A DNA stretch of 64,000 nucleotides, from NCBI GenBank assembly GCA_038146985.1, contig JAYQSQ010000016.1:1-64000 (forward strand), written 5' to 3'. The number at the start of each line of letters is the position of its first letter. Positions within the stretch are counted from its first letter, which is position 1. This document shows positions 16,685 to 26,002 of this stretch, piece after piece. This DNA comes from JADHLJ01 sp038146985 (GTDB taxonomy: Bacteria; Pseudomonadota; Alphaproteobacteria; Thalassobaculales; Thalassobaculaceae). Under the pieces are notes generated by a model that did not search any database, was not told the origin of the DNA, and was given only the letters and a program-made list of their open reading frames with translations. Made by a program: the position numbers and the translations under genes.

Positions 16685-17913
16685 GATTCTTCCCCCTGGT
16701 TGTCGATTGCCTGGCGCGCCCAGGCGAGACAGCGCGCGCGGTCGCCCCGCATGCCGTCGGCGATCCATCGCTCTTCGAGCGCGGCGAGAATCCTACCGAG
16801 CTGCTGTCCCGGGGCAAGCCCTAGTTTGATCAGATCGGCGCCTCGGATCGGAAAGCGCGGCGCGGTCCATGTTCCGGCAATTGCCAGGGCGTCCGCCGCC
16901 GCGTCGATGGGCGTGTCCGGTGCCGCTGCCGTCATCAGCACGGCGTCGGCATAGCGTTCCGGGCCCAGCCGGTAAAGCCGCGCCCGAAATTCATCGGGGC
17001 CGACGGCGAGATCGATCCGGTTCTCGCGCATCGCCAGCAGCCGGTCCCGTTCGGCATTGGACAGGCGCAGACGGTCGATCGCGCCGTCCGCCGTCGGGTG
17101 AAGCAGCGCGGCGAGTCGGCGCAGCGCATCGGGGCGTCCGGCCATGAGCCGGTTTTCCAACTCGATCAGCCGCAGGAATCCCGGAATGTCGGGTTGCTCG
17201 GAAAACAGCGGTGCGAGAATTCCGGCGGCCACCATCGCCTGGACGACCGGTACCGCGCCGGGTGCGGCGAGCAGCTTCAGCACCTCGTTCCGGACGCGCT
17301 CTCCCGACAGCTTTGCCTGCAATCTGGCGCCGGTTCGGCAGGCTTCGAGGCCGTCCGGATCAATCGGCTCCCGGCCATACTGCGCCTGAAAGCGGAAAAA
17401 CCGCAGGATGCGCAAGGCGTCTTCCGCGATCCGCAGCGCCGGGTCGCCGACGAAGCGGACCCGGCCGTCCCGCGCGTCCCGGAACCCGCCCGCCGGGTCG
17501 AGAATCCCGCCGTCCAGGTCCATGTAGAGCGCGTTCATGGTGAAATCGCGCCGCGCCGCGTCGGCGGCCCAGTCATCGGTGAAGGCGACGACGGCGTGAC
17601 GGCCGTCGGTTTCAACGTCTTCTCTCAAGGTCGTCACCTCGAAAGACCGGCCATGACGGATGGCGGTGATGGTGCCGTGCTCGATGCCCGTCGGCTTGAC
17701 GACAAATCCCGCCGCCTCCAGCCGCCGGGTGCTTTCCTGTGGCGGATGCGTGGTGGCGATATCGATATCGGTTTCGAGCGTTCCCATGACCGCGTTGCGC
17801 ACGCAGCCGCCGACGAAACGTGCTTTGCCGGCCCGCGCGTCCAGGGCCGCCATCAGGGCCAGCACGGTCCCGTCCGCCAGCCACTTCGCCCGGATCGTGT
17901 CAGCCGTTGGCAT
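16681..17913 (-). CDS. CCA-adding tRNA nucleotidyltransferase / poly(A) polymerase family protein
   Basis: This class II nucleotidyltransferase most likely adds or repairs the tRNA 3' CCA end. The N-terminal palm domain has ARFVGGCVRNAVMG and the metal-binding pair D49 and D51 (TDIDIA). The Arg-Asp motif RRDFTMNALYMDLDG follows, then FVGDPALRIAEDALRILRFFRF, which contacts the nucleotide. The C-terminal 200 residues are helical and divergent, as in alphaproteobacterial members. At 410 residues it has the expected size. The start overlaps the end of the Nudix gene by 14 bp and the stop overlaps the hydratase start by 4 bp. Confidence 0.94.
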   Translation of the reverse strand: MPTADTIRAKWLADGTVLALMAALDARAGKARFVGGCVRNAVMGTLETDIDIATTHPPQESTRRLEAAGFVVKPTGIEHGTITAIRHGRSFEVTTLREDVETDGRHAVVAFTDDWAADAARRDFTMNALYMDLDGGILDPAGGFRDARDGRVRFVGDPALRIAEDALRILRFFRFQAQYGREPIDPDGLEACRTGARLQAKLSGERVRNEVLKLLAAPGAVPVVQAMVAAGILAPLFSEQPDIPGFLRLIELENRLMAGRPDALRRLAALLHPTADGAIDRLRLSNAERDRLLAMRENRIDLAVGPDEFRARLYRLGPERYADAVLMTAAAPDTPIDAAADALAIAGTWTAPRFPIRGADLIKLGLAPGQQLGRILAALEERWIADGMRGDRARCLAWARQAIDNQGEES

Positions 17914-18562
17914 CGATCCCGTCGCCCGTCACGGCGAGCAGCAGCTCGGCGAGATTGACCAGCATGCCGGCCGTCGCGCCCCAGATATACTTGTCGGGAT
18001 GCGGGAAGACATAGAAATGCCGGATCATGTTCTGCCATTCCCGGCTGTGGCGCTCATGGTTGGAGCGGTCCAGAACGAAGGAGAGCGGCACCTCGAAAAC
18101 CGAGGCCACCTCCACCGGATCGGGCGTCAGGTCGAAGGGCGGCCGCACCAGGCCGACGATCGGCGTAACCTCGAATCCGGTTCGGGTGAAATAGGTGTCG
18201 AGACGCCCGATCACCTCCACATGGCGGCGGTCGAGACCGATTTCCTCCTCGGTTTCGCGCAAAGCGGTTTCGATGTGGTCGGCATCGCTCTCCTCGACCC
18301 GTCCGCCGGGAAAGCTGACCTGCCCGGCATGGTGCGGCAGATCGGCGGAGCGTTCGGTCAGCAGGATCGTAGGCTCGCCCTCGCGGCCGACCACGGGGAC
18401 CAGCACCGCTGCCGGCCGGTTTTTCTCCGGGACGGCCATGCCGGGGTTGAGGCTGTGGTCGCCGCGCGGCACCACCGTCGACGAACGCCGTTTCGGCGGA
18501 CCGTCTCCCGCCGCCGCGACCGCCCGGCTGAAGGCGTCGCTGAAGTCTTCGAGGGTCAGCAT
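17900..18562 (-). CDS. Nudix hydrolase, probable CoA pyrophosphatase
   Basis: This protein hydrolyses a nucleoside diphosphate linked to another moiety; the CoA/NUDT7-8 subgroup is likely. The Nudix box is complete at about residues 86-109: GGRVEESDADHIETALRETEEEIG. It is preceded by the CoA-type signature region LLTERSADLPHHAGQVSFPGG. The length of 220 residues fits. The ATG at 18562 overlaps the end of the DUF1285 gene by 7 bp and starts at MLTLEDF; an earlier in-frame ATG at 18607 would add 15 residues lying wholly inside the upstream gene. This gene order (DUF1285, Nudix, CCA) is common in Alphaproteobacteria. Confidence 0.92.
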   Translation of the reverse strand: MLTLEDFSDAFSRAVAAAGDGPPKRRSSTVVPRGDHSLNPGMAVPEKNRPAAVLVPVVGREGEPTILLTERSADLPHHAGQVSFPGGRVEESDADHIETALRETEEEIGLDRRHVEVIGRLDTYFTRTGFEVTPIVGLVRPPFDLTPDPVEVASVFEVPLSFVLDRSNHERHSREWQNMIRHFYVFPHPDKYIWGATAGMLVNLAELLLAVTGDGIDANG

Positions 18563-19143
18563 TCGGGATCGACCGGGCCCAGTGGAAAGAATTCGCCCTT
18601 GCTCCATACGCCGTAAACCCTCTCTGCGCCGACCTCGCGTTCCCTCGCGAGCTCCGCCAGTTCATAGAAGACCGAGCGGGTCAGCCGCGCCTCCAGCCCG
18701 TCCCGGATCAGAATATAGGGACTCGGCTCCTCCGTCTCGGGATCGATGACGACCCGCAACGGGTGATCGGGCCCGCATTCCACGTCGGCGTCCAGGTTGG
18801 TCCTGAAACGCAGCAGGTCGTCCGACCCGTCGTCGGAACGGCCTGCGAGATGCGTCACCTCGACCGCCGCGAACGGCGCGTCGTCCACGTCGATCAGGCC
18901 GCGTTCGACTGGGGTGACCAGCCAATAACGGCCGTCGGCCTCGCGCCGCAGCACGGTGGAGAACAGTTTGACCAGCGGCATCCGGTTGATCGGCGTGCCC
19001 TGATAGAACCAGGTTCCGTCCCGGGCGATGCGCATCTGGAAGTGGCGAATCCGCTCCGCTTCACGCAACTGGGACTTGCCCGAAACCGCGTCTGCTATAC
19101 GCTCTAGGTCCGAAGATGGAGATTGAGGTTGTTTGTCGCCCAT
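18556..19143 (-). CDS. DUF1285 domain-containing protein
   Basis: The 195-residue product matches DUF1285, a conserved family of unknown function in Proteobacteria. Visible family stretches are RIARDGTWFYQGTPINRMPLVKLFSTVLRREADGRYWLVTPVERG in the first third and later ADHPLRV-like (GPDHPLRVVIDP) and ILIRDGLEARLTRSVFYELAEL. The fold is mostly beta, and no signal peptide is present. The ATG at 19143 starts the operon DUF1285-Nudix-CCA-hydratase, which is divergent from the MoxR operon across 72 bp. The pairing with MoxR/DUF58 neighbours is conserved in the class but gives no direct function. Confidence 0.92.
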   Translation of the reverse strand: MGDKQPQSPSSDLERIADAVSGKSQLREAERIRHFQMRIARDGTWFYQGTPINRMPLVKLFSTVLRREADGRYWLVTPVERGLIDVDDAPFAAVEVTHLAGRSDDGSDDLLRFRTNLDADVECGPDHPLRVVIDPETEEPSPYILIRDGLEARLTRSVFYELAELAREREVGAERVYGVWSKGEFFPLGPVDPEC

Positions 19144-19164
19144 GGCCAACCGATATCCTAGTCT

Positions 19165-19195
19165 GGTTTCAAGTCGCTTAACGCCGTTAGAAACC
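19165..19195. promoter_or_regulatory. Dyad-symmetric elements in the DUF1285/MoxR divergent promoter region
   Basis: The 72-base divergent gap contains GGTTTC (19165-19170) and its complement GAAACC (19190-19195). Between them is a perfect small palindrome, TAACG-C-CGTTA (19179-19189). Dyads in a divergent promoter can be operator sites; no matching regulator is identified. Confidence 0.25.
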
Positions 19196-19215
19196 TCGTG
19201 AGAGAGTATACACCC

Positions 19216-20226
19216 ATGTCCGACTCCTCCACCCTCGATAGCACGTCCCAGGATCGCCAATTGGCGGAGATCGACGCTCTCGGCGACCGGATGGCCAAGG
19301 TGCGTCAGCAGGTCGAGAGCGTCATTTTCGGCCAGCAGCATGTGGTGGATCAGGCGCTGATCACCATTCTCGCCGGCGGCCACGGGCTTCTGATCGGGGT
19401 TCCCGGTCTGGCGAAGACCAAGCTGGTGGAAACGCTGGGTACGGTCTTCGGTCTGGCCGACAAGCGTATCCAATGTACCCCGGATCTGATGCCGGCGGAC
19501 ATTATCGGCTCCGAGGTGCTCGAAGAGGACGCCTCGGGCAAGCGGAGCTTCCGTTTCCTGCCGGGCCCGGTTTTCTGCCAGATCCTGATGGCGGACGAGA
19601 TCAACCGGGCCAGCCCGAGGACGCAATCGGCATTGCTCCAGGCGATGCAGGAGCAGACCGTGACCGTCGCCGGGCACACCCACGAGCTGCCGCGGCCCTT
19701 CCATGTTCTCGCCACGCAGAATCCGCTCGAGCAGGAAGGCACCTATCCGTTGCCCGAGGCTCAGCTCGACCGGTTCCTGCTGCAGATCGATGTCGGCTAT
19801 CCGGACGCCGCATCCGAGCGCCGGATGCTGCTGGCCACAACCGGCGCGAGCGAGGAGAGGGCGAGCGCGGTCATGTCCGGCGAGGAACTGATCGCATCGC
19901 AGGCGCTGTTGCGCCGTCTGCCGGTGGGCGAGAGCGTGGTCGAGGCGATCCTGGCGATCGTGCGCGCCGGACGGCACGAGACCACGACGGTCGACGAGGT
20001 GAAGCGTCATGTCGCGTGGGGCCCGGGGCCCCGGGCCAGCCAGGCGCTGATGCTCGCGGTTCGGGCCCGAGCGGTCATCCAGGGCCGGATTTCGCCGTCG
20101 GTGGACGATGTTCTGGCCTTGGCGCACCCGGTGCTGCGGCACAGGATGGCGCTGAATTTCGCGGCGCGGGCGGAAGGCGTCGCCCTGGACAGCGTGATCG
20201 ACCGGCTTTGCGAGCGGCATCTGTGA
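19216..20226 (+). CDS. MoxR-family AAA+ ATPase
   Basis: This cytosolic AAA+ ATPase probably acts as a chaperone that activates a partner through von Willebrand-type domains. The 336-residue product carries Walker A GVPGLAKTKL at residues 61-70, Walker B ILMADEINRASPRTQSALLQ, and sensor 1 FHVLATQNPLEQEGTYPLPEAQLDRF. These are typical for MoxR. The ATG at 19216 starts the protein at MSDSSTL; an upstream in-frame start at 19198 gives six unlikely extra residues. It begins an operon of MoxR, DUF58, DUF4159 and a glutamine-amidotransferase-like membrane protein, with gaps of 4 and 6 bp and then an overlap of 4 bp. Confidence 0.96.
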   Translation: MSDSSTLDSTSQDRQLAEIDALGDRMAKVRQQVESVIFGQQHVVDQALITILAGGHGLLIGVPGLAKTKLVETLGTVFGLADKRIQCTPDLMPADIIGSEVLEEDASGKRSFRFLPGPVFCQILMADEINRASPRTQSALLQAMQEQTVTVAGHTHELPRPFHVLATQNPLEQEGTYPLPEAQLDRFLLQIDVGYPDAASERRMLLATTGASEERASAVMSGEELIASQALLRRLPVGESVVEAILAIVRAGRHETTTVDEVKRHVAWGPGPRASQALMLAVRARAVIQGRISPSVDDVLALAHPVLRHRMALNFAARAEGVALDSVIDRLCERHL

Positions 20227-20230
20227 CATC

Positions 20231-21103
20231 GTGTCCATCGTGATCAGACATCAGGCGGAAGCGCTCGCCAGCCGGCTTCCACCCCTGCAGGTACAGGCGG
20301 AGCGCATCGCCGCGACGGTGGCGCAGGGCCTGCACGGCCGCCGCCGCGCCGGCCAGGGCGAGAGCTTCTGGCAGTTTCGCCACTACGAGCCGTTCGACGA
20401 GGCGCGTCACATCGATTGGCGGCGCTCTGCCCGTGGACGCGACGTCTTCGTGCGCGAGAACGAGTGGGAGGCGGCGCAAAGCGTCTGGATCTGGCGCGAT
20501 TCATCGCCTTCCATGCGGTACCGCTCGCGGCGCGACGTGCCGGAGAAGGCAGAGCGCGCCGACGTGTTGGCGGCGGCCCTGGCGATTCTGCTGGTCAATG
20601 GCGGCGAGAATGTCGGTCTGCTCGGCGAGGGCATGCCCGCTCGGGGCGGACGCGTCGGGCTGAATGTTCTGATCGAGGCGATGACGGTTTCCGGCGGGGG
20701 AACCAGCGCGCCGCCGGCCGAACCCTTGCCCCGGCATTCCTGCGTCGTGCTGATCGCCGACTTCCTCGAGCCGATCTCGGTTTACCGCGCCTCGATCGCC
20801 GCCCTGGCCGGGCGCGGCTGCGTCGGCCACTGCCTGCAGGTTCTGGATCCGGCGGAGGAGGGTTTTCCTTTCGCCGGAAGAATCCGCTTCGAGGGCACCG
20901 AGGACGAAGACCCGCATCTGCTGCGGCGCGCCGACCGGGTGCGGGACGAGTATCGCGAAAAGCTGACGCTGCACCGCGAGGAGTTGAGGGATCTGACCGC
21001 CACTTTCGGCTGGAGTTTCGCCGCCCATAACACCGACCAGCCGGCGGACGCTGCGCTGCTGGCGCTCTACGGCGCGCTGTCCAGAACCGTGGTCTGGGGG
21101 TAG
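20231..21103 (+). CDS. DUF58 domain-containing protein
   Basis: This family regularly accompanies MoxR ATPases and carries a degenerate von Willebrand-like domain. The hallmark stretch FWQFRHYEPFDEARHIDWRRSARGRDVFVRENEWE is at residues about 48-82 and the VWA-like strand SVWIWRDSSPSM follows. The 290-residue protein lacks clear membrane helices, unlike many DUF58 proteins. Translation starts with GTG at 20231, four bases after the MoxR stop, which suggests coupling. Its probable role is as the MoxR partner at the membrane, based on family knowledge rather than on a motif here. Confidence 0.93.
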   Translation: MSIVIRHQAEALASRLPPLQVQAERIAATVAQGLHGRRRAGQGESFWQFRHYEPFDEARHIDWRRSARGRDVFVRENEWEAAQSVWIWRDSSPSMRYRSRRDVPEKAERADVLAAALAILLVNGGENVGLLGEGMPARGGRVGLNVLIEAMTVSGGGTSAPPAEPLPRHSCVVLIADFLEPISVYRASIAALAGRGCVGHCLQVLDPAEEGFPFAGRIRFEGTEDEDPHLLRRADRVRDEYREKLTLHREELRDLTATFGWSFAAHNTDQPADAALLALYGALSRTVVWG

Positions 21104-21109
21104 CGGCGG

Positions 21110-23887
21110 ATGTTCGCGCTCGGCTCCATCATCTTCGCCAATCCCTGGATCCTGACGGCCTTGGCCGGCTTGCCGGTGCTGTGGCTGCTGCTGCGGGTCA
21201 CGCCGCCATCGCCGCGGATGGAGCGGTTTCCGGCGATCCGGCTGCTGTACCGGCTGCGCGCGACGGAGGAGACGCCGGACACGGCGCCCTGGTGGCTGCT
21301 GCTGCTTCGCCTGCTTTTCGCCGCCCTGGTGATCATCGCGCTCGCCCATCCGATCCGCAATGCCGCCGAGGACCTGCCGGGTGGCGGCGCCCTGGTGATT
21401 GTGGTCGACGACGATTGGGCGGCGGCGCGGAGCTGGAGCGATCGGATCAAGGTCATGGAGGAACTGGTCGACCGGGCGGAACGCGACGGTCGACCTTTAT
21501 TCCTGCTGCGCACGGCCTGGACGCCCGAGGATGAGCGGCCTCTGGACCGCCCGCTGCCCCCGGCGGAAGCCCGTTCCGTGATCAAGGCGATGGACCCTCA
21601 GCCGAGGCCGGCGACCTTGGATGCCCTGGGCGAGGCGATCGAGGCGGCACCGCCGCCGTCGCCCGCCGACGTGGTCTGGCTCACCAACGGCGTGCTCGAT
21701 CCGGGCGAGGCGGACCTGCTGTCCCGGCTGCGGCGGTTCGGCGCCTTGACCGTCGTCGCCGACAGCGCCGGCGGGACGAGAATACTGGTGCCGCCGGTCA
21801 GCTCCGGGCGTGCCATCAATGTCGAGGCGCTCCGGCTGACGGCGGGCCTGGAAGAGCCGGTAGCGATCCGGGCGGTTGCCGGCGACGGCCGGGTGCTCGC
21901 CAAGGCCGAGGGAGCGTTCGCCGCGTCGGAGCGCCGGGTCAAGATCGAGATTTCGCTGCCGGTGGAACTGCGCAACGACATCGCCCGGCTGGAGATCGAG
22001 GGGGAGACGACGGCGGCGGCGGTGGCGCTGCTGGACGATGCCTTCAAGCGGCGGCCGGTGGGCCTGGTTTCCGAAACCGCCTTCGACGGCAAGCAGCCGC
22101 TGCTGGACGAACTGTACTACCTGGAGCGCGCGCTCTCGCCGTTCAGCGAGGTGACGCGCGGGACGCTCGCCACCTTGCTGCGGGGGGGATCATCGGCGCT
22201 TATCCTCGCGGATGTCGGCATCGTTCCGCAGGACGACCGCCAAAGGCTTTCGGCCTGGATCGAGGCTGGCGGCGTTCTAATCCGTTTCGCCGGGCCGAGG
22301 CTGGCGGCAGCGAGCCTGGATACGAGGGGGCTCGGTCCCGACGATCTCGTGCCGACACGCCTGCGGGGCGGGGACCGGGCGCTCGGCGGCGCCCTCTCCT
22401 GGGCCCGGCCCTTGTCGATCACCGGCTTCAATCCCGACGGTCCCTTCGCCGATATCGCCGGCTATGGCGATGTGGTGGTGCGCCGGCAGGTGCTGGCGGA
22501 ACCGGCAATCGATCTGGACGAGCGGACCTGGGCGCGGCTGGCGGACGGGACGCCGATCGTCACCGCGCGCCGCCAGGGCGAGGGCTGGCTGGTCCTGTTC
22601 CATACCACCGCGAACCCGGAATGGAGCGACCTGTCGCTTTCCGGCCTGTTCGTCGACATGTTGAGCCGGATCGTCCGGCTGGGCGCCGGTCTCAGCGGGA
22701 CCCGCGCCGGCGAGGCTCTCGCGCCGCTCGAGACCTTGGACGGGTTCGGCGTCCTCGGCGCGCCGCCGGCAAGCGCGCGCGCTCTGTCCGTCTCCGAAGA
22801 CGGGACGGCGCCGATGGTCGGACCGCGCCAGCCGCCGGGCTATTACGGCACCCAGGCGGCGCGGCGCGCCTTGAATCTCGCCATCGACCCGGAAACCTTC
22901 CAGCCGCAGCCGGCGCCGCCGCCCGGTGTCGCCCAGCGCGGCTATGCCACTGGCGCAGAACTGGATTTCCGTCCGGCCTTGCTGACGGCGGCGCTGGCGT
23001 TGTTCCTGGTGGATCTGCTCGTCACCCTGATCATGCGCGGCCTGCTGTCGGCGCGGGCGCTCACGGCCGGATCCAGGTCGCTCGGCGCCGGGCTGTTTCT
23101 CGCCGCTGTCTTCACGGGCCTGATGTTTGCGCCGGACCCGGCCGTCGCCCAGGCGGAGGATCGCGAGCATGACGAATTCGCCATGCGGGCGAGCCTCGGC
23201 ACCCGGCTGGCCTATGTGATCACCGGCAACGAGGCGTTCGATCTGGTCAGCGGTTCCGGTTTGTCGAGCTTGTCGGAAGTGCTGGTCCGGCGCACCGCGA
23301 TCGAGCCGGACGAGCCGGTGGGGATCGATATCGAGATCGACGAGCTTGCGTTTTTCGCGTTGTTGTACTGGCCGATAACGCCCGACCAGCCGCCGCTGTC
23401 CGGCGAAGCGGTCAAGCGGGTGAACGCGTTCATGCGCAACGGCGGCACCATCCTGTTCGATACCCGAGACCAGTACGAAGGCGGGCTCTCCGGCGGCGGC
23501 GCGGGGATGCGCCGCCTGCGCGCGCTGAGCCGGGATCTGGACATCCCGCCGCTGACGCCGGTGCCGCCGGACCACGTCCTCACCAAGGCATTCTACCTGC
23601 TGAGCGATTTCCCGGGCCGGTTCACCGGTGGGCAGATCTGGATTCAGGACCAGCAGGACGGCAGCACCAACGAGGTCACGCCGGTCATCATCGGCAGCCA
23701 TGACTGGAGCGGCGCCTGGGCCCGGGACCAGAGCGGCCGTTTCGCGCTGCCGGTCATTCCGGGCGGTGAGATGCAACGGGAGATGGCGTTCCGTTTCGGC
23801 GTGAACCTGATGATGTACGCCCTGACCGGCAATTATAAGGCGGACCAGGTGCATGTGCCTTCGATCCTGGAAAGGCTCGGGCAATGA
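21110..23887 (+). CDS. BatA-type membrane protein with C-terminal DUF4159
   Basis: The 925-residue product combines two parts. The N-terminus is BatA-like: two helices (PWILTALAGLPVLWLLLR and WLLLLRLLFAALVIIALAHP) flank a short loop, then a VWA-like domain begins with GALVIVVDDDWAAA near residue 95. A second pair of membrane segments lies at about residues 620-680 (LLTAALALFLVDLLVTLIM; LGAGLFLAAVFTGLMFA). The DUF4159 domain fills the last 230 residues (TRLAYVITGNEAFD, ELAFFALLYWPI, AFMRNGGTILFDTRDQ). DUF4159 resembles a glutamine-amidotransferase-like fold. It lies 6 bp after the DUF58 gene and overlaps the next gene by 4 bp. Function is unknown; a role in envelope maturation is inferred. Confidence 0.92.
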   Translation: MFALGSIIFANPWILTALAGLPVLWLLLRVTPPSPRMERFPAIRLLYRLRATEETPDTAPWWLLLLRLLFAALVIIALAHPIRNAAEDLPGGGALVIVVDDDWAAARSWSDRIKVMEELVDRAERDGRPLFLLRTAWTPEDERPLDRPLPPAEARSVIKAMDPQPRPATLDALGEAIEAAPPPSPADVVWLTNGVLDPGEADLLSRLRRFGALTVVADSAGGTRILVPPVSSGRAINVEALRLTAGLEEPVAIRAVAGDGRVLAKAEGAFAASERRVKIEISLPVELRNDIARLEIEGETTAAAVALLDDAFKRRPVGLVSETAFDGKQPLLDELYYLERALSPFSEVTRGTLATLLRGGSSALILADVGIVPQDDRQRLSAWIEAGGVLIRFAGPRLAAASLDTRGLGPDDLVPTRLRGGDRALGGALSWARPLSITGFNPDGPFADIAGYGDVVVRRQVLAEPAIDLDERTWARLADGTPIVTARRQGEGWLVLFHTTANPEWSDLSLSGLFVDMLSRIVRLGAGLSGTRAGEALAPLETLDGFGVLGAPPASARALSVSEDGTAPMVGPRQPPGYYGTQAARRALNLAIDPETFQPQPAPPPGVAQRGYATGAELDFRPALLTAALALFLVDLLVTLIMRGLLSARALTAGSRSLGAGLFLAAVFTGLMFAPDPAVAQAEDREHDEFAMRASLGTRLAYVITGNEAFDLVSGSGLSSLSEVLVRRTAIEPDEPVGIDIEIDELAFFALLYWPITPDQPPLSGEAVKRVNAFMRNGGTILFDTRDQYEGGLSGGGAGMRRLRALSRDLDIPPLTPVPPDHVLTKAFYLLSDFPGRFTGGQIWIQDQQDGSTNEVTPVIIGSHDWSGAWARDQSGRFALPVIPGGEMQREMAFRFGVNLMMYALTGNYKADQVHVPSILERLGQ

Positions 23888-25995
23888 CGGCGGGGGCGAC
23901 GACCATCGCGTTCGACCCGATGGTGCCTTGGGTCCTGCTCGGGGCGGCAGGCACGGTTGGATTGACGCTGATCCTGTTCGGTCTCTGGCGCCGGGCCAGC
24001 GGCATGGGATGGCGGCTCGGCGCGCTGGCGGTGCTGCTGGCGGCGCTGGCCAACCCGACTTTGGTGAATGAGCAGCGCAAGCCTAAGCCGGACGTCGCGG
24101 TCATCGTGGTGGATGAAAGCCCGAGCCAGGCGATCGGAGAACGCGCGCAGGCAACGGCCGATGCCCTGGAGCAGATCGAGACCTCGCTCGCGCAGATGCG
24201 GGATCTGGAGCTTCGCGTGGTCCGGGTGGACAGCCGGGCGGGCGGTCCCGGACAGCGAAGCGGCAAGGACGGCACGCGGCTGCTCGAGGCGGTCGCGCAG
24301 GCCGTCACCGATATCCCCAAGCGCCGGCTGGCCGGCGTGGTCGCGATCACCGACGGCCAGGTACACGATGCCGAGGAAGCCGCCGCGCGCGGCGATCTGG
24401 CGGGGCCCTTCCACGTTTTGCTGACCGGCCGGCGCGGAGAAAGCGACCGGCTGCTTCGGGTCGAGCGCGCCCCATCCTTCGGGATGGTCGGCAGGGACGT
24501 CGCGATGAGTATCCGGGTCGAGGATGCCGAGGCACAGGAGGGGACGTCGATCCCGGTGACGCTGCGCGTGGACGGTAAGGAGGCGGGGCAGATGCTGGTT
24601 CCCGCGAACCGGTCACACGAATTCACGGTGCCGATCAAACACGGCGGCGAGACCATCGTCGAACTGATCGCCGAGGCCCGGGACGGCGAGCTTGGGACCA
24701 TCAATAACCGGATGGTCCATGCGATCAACGGCGTGCGTGACCGGCTGAGAGTGCTGCTGGTCTCCGGCGCCCCGCATGCCGGTGAGCGCACCTGGCGGAA
24801 CCTTCTGAAAGCCGATCCGTCGGTGGATCTGGTGCATTTCACGATCCTGCGCCCGCCGGAGAAGCAGGACGGCACGCCGATCCGCGAGCTGTCGCTGATC
24901 GCCTTTCCGGTGCGCGAACTGTTTGAGCTGAAGCTGGACGAGTTTGACCTGATCGTCTTTGACCGTTATCGCCGTCGTGGCGTGCTGCCGCGCGCGTATC
25001 TGACCAATATCGTCGAGTATGTCCGCAAGGGCGGCGCATTGCTCGAAGCCTCGGGGCCGACCTTCGCCACCCGGCTCAGCCTGGCGCATTCGCCGCTCCG
25101 CGACATTCTGCCGGCGATGCCGACCGGAGAGGTGATCGAGCGCGGCTTCCGGCCCCGGATCACCGATACCGGTTTCCGCCACCCGGTCACCTCGGGCCTC
25201 GCGCTCGGGGGGCGGCTGGACGAGACCGGCGCGCGTGTCGAGGAGGCGAAATGGGGCCGCTGGTTCCGGCAGATCGAGGCGACGCCGGATCGCGGGGTCG
25301 TGCTGATCGATGGGGTGGAGGAAAAACCTCTCCTGATCCTCGACCGGGCGGGCGAGGGCCGGGTCGCGCACCTGCTCTCCGATCATATCTGGCTCTGGAG
25401 CCGGGGCTTCGAGGGCGGCGGTCCCCAGGCCGAGATGCTGCGCCGCACCGCGCCCTGGGTGATGAAGGAACCGGAACTCGAGGAGAACGACCTCAGCGCG
25501 GCGGTTCAGGGGACCCGGATCGAGGTCAAGCGCCGCTCGCTGGAAACCGAGTTGGCGCCGGTGACCATGACCCGCCCCGACGGCACGGTCCAGACCCTGC
25601 CGCTCACGGTCACGGCGCCGGGGCTCGGGGTGGCGACATTCGAGACCGATCAGGTCGGTCTGCACAGTTTCAGCGACGGCGATCTCGTCCGTCTGGCGGC
25701 GGTCGGCGCGCTCAATCCCTTGGAATTCGCCGATCTGCGCACTACCGACGCCAAGCTGGCCTCTGTCGTGGCGGCGACCGGCGGTGGGCTGCATTGGGTG
25801 GTGGAGGACGGATTTCCGAGCCTTCGGCGCGTGCGCCCGGACCGCGCCGCCTCGGGCCGGGACTGGATCGGCCTCCGCGAGAACGGGGACTATGTGGTGA
25901 CCGGGGTCAATCTGGTGCCCCTGATGCCGGACCTGCTGGTCCTGATCCTGCTGCTTGGGCTGGCAACCATTGCCTGGCGCCGGGAGGGCGCGTAA
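23884..25995 (+). CDS. Membrane protein with VWA-like and glutamine-amidotransferase-like regions
   Basis: The 703-residue product is the last gene of the MoxR operon and starts inside the stop of the previous gene (ATGA). Two N-terminal helices (MVPWVLLGAAGTVGLTLILFGLW and RLGALAVLLAALANPTL) are followed by a VWA-like start PDVAVIVVDESPSQ near residue 75. The middle resembles a class I glutamine amidotransferase fold (LRVLLVSGAPHAGERTWR, EFDLIVFDRYRRRGVLP, YVRKGGALLEASGP) without an evident catalytic cysteine. One helix ends the protein (LMPDLLVLILLLGLATIAW). Family members are uncharacterised; the operon suggests it is an envelope target or partner of MoxR. Confidence 0.9.
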   Translation: MTAGATTIAFDPMVPWVLLGAAGTVGLTLILFGLWRRASGMGWRLGALAVLLAALANPTLVNEQRKPKPDVAVIVVDESPSQAIGERAQATADALEQIETSLAQMRDLELRVVRVDSRAGGPGQRSGKDGTRLLEAVAQAVTDIPKRRLAGVVAITDGQVHDAEEAAARGDLAGPFHVLLTGRRGESDRLLRVERAPSFGMVGRDVAMSIRVEDAEAQEGTSIPVTLRVDGKEAGQMLVPANRSHEFTVPIKHGGETIVELIAEARDGELGTINNRMVHAINGVRDRLRVLLVSGAPHAGERTWRNLLKADPSVDLVHFTILRPPEKQDGTPIRELSLIAFPVRELFELKLDEFDLIVFDRYRRRGVLPRAYLTNIVEYVRKGGALLEASGPTFATRLSLAHSPLRDILPAMPTGEVIERGFRPRITDTGFRHPVTSGLALGGRLDETGARVEEAKWGRWFRQIEATPDRGVVLIDGVEEKPLLILDRAGEGRVAHLLSDHIWLWSRGFEGGGPQAEMLRRTAPWVMKEPELEENDLSAAVQGTRIEVKRRSLETELAPVTMTRPDGTVQTLPLTVTAPGLGVATFETDQVGLHSFSDGDLVRLAAVGALNPLEFADLRTTDAKLASVVAATGGGLHWVVEDGFPSLRRVRPDRAASGRDWIGLRENGDYVVTGVNLVPLMPDLLVLILLLGLATIAWRREGA

Positions 25996-26002
25996 CGGCT
26001 CG

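Noticed and set aside
22277..23884. Minus-strand frame of 535 codons inside the DUF4159 gene
   Set aside because: It has no family motifs and low-complexity composition, and the plus-strand gene is well supported.
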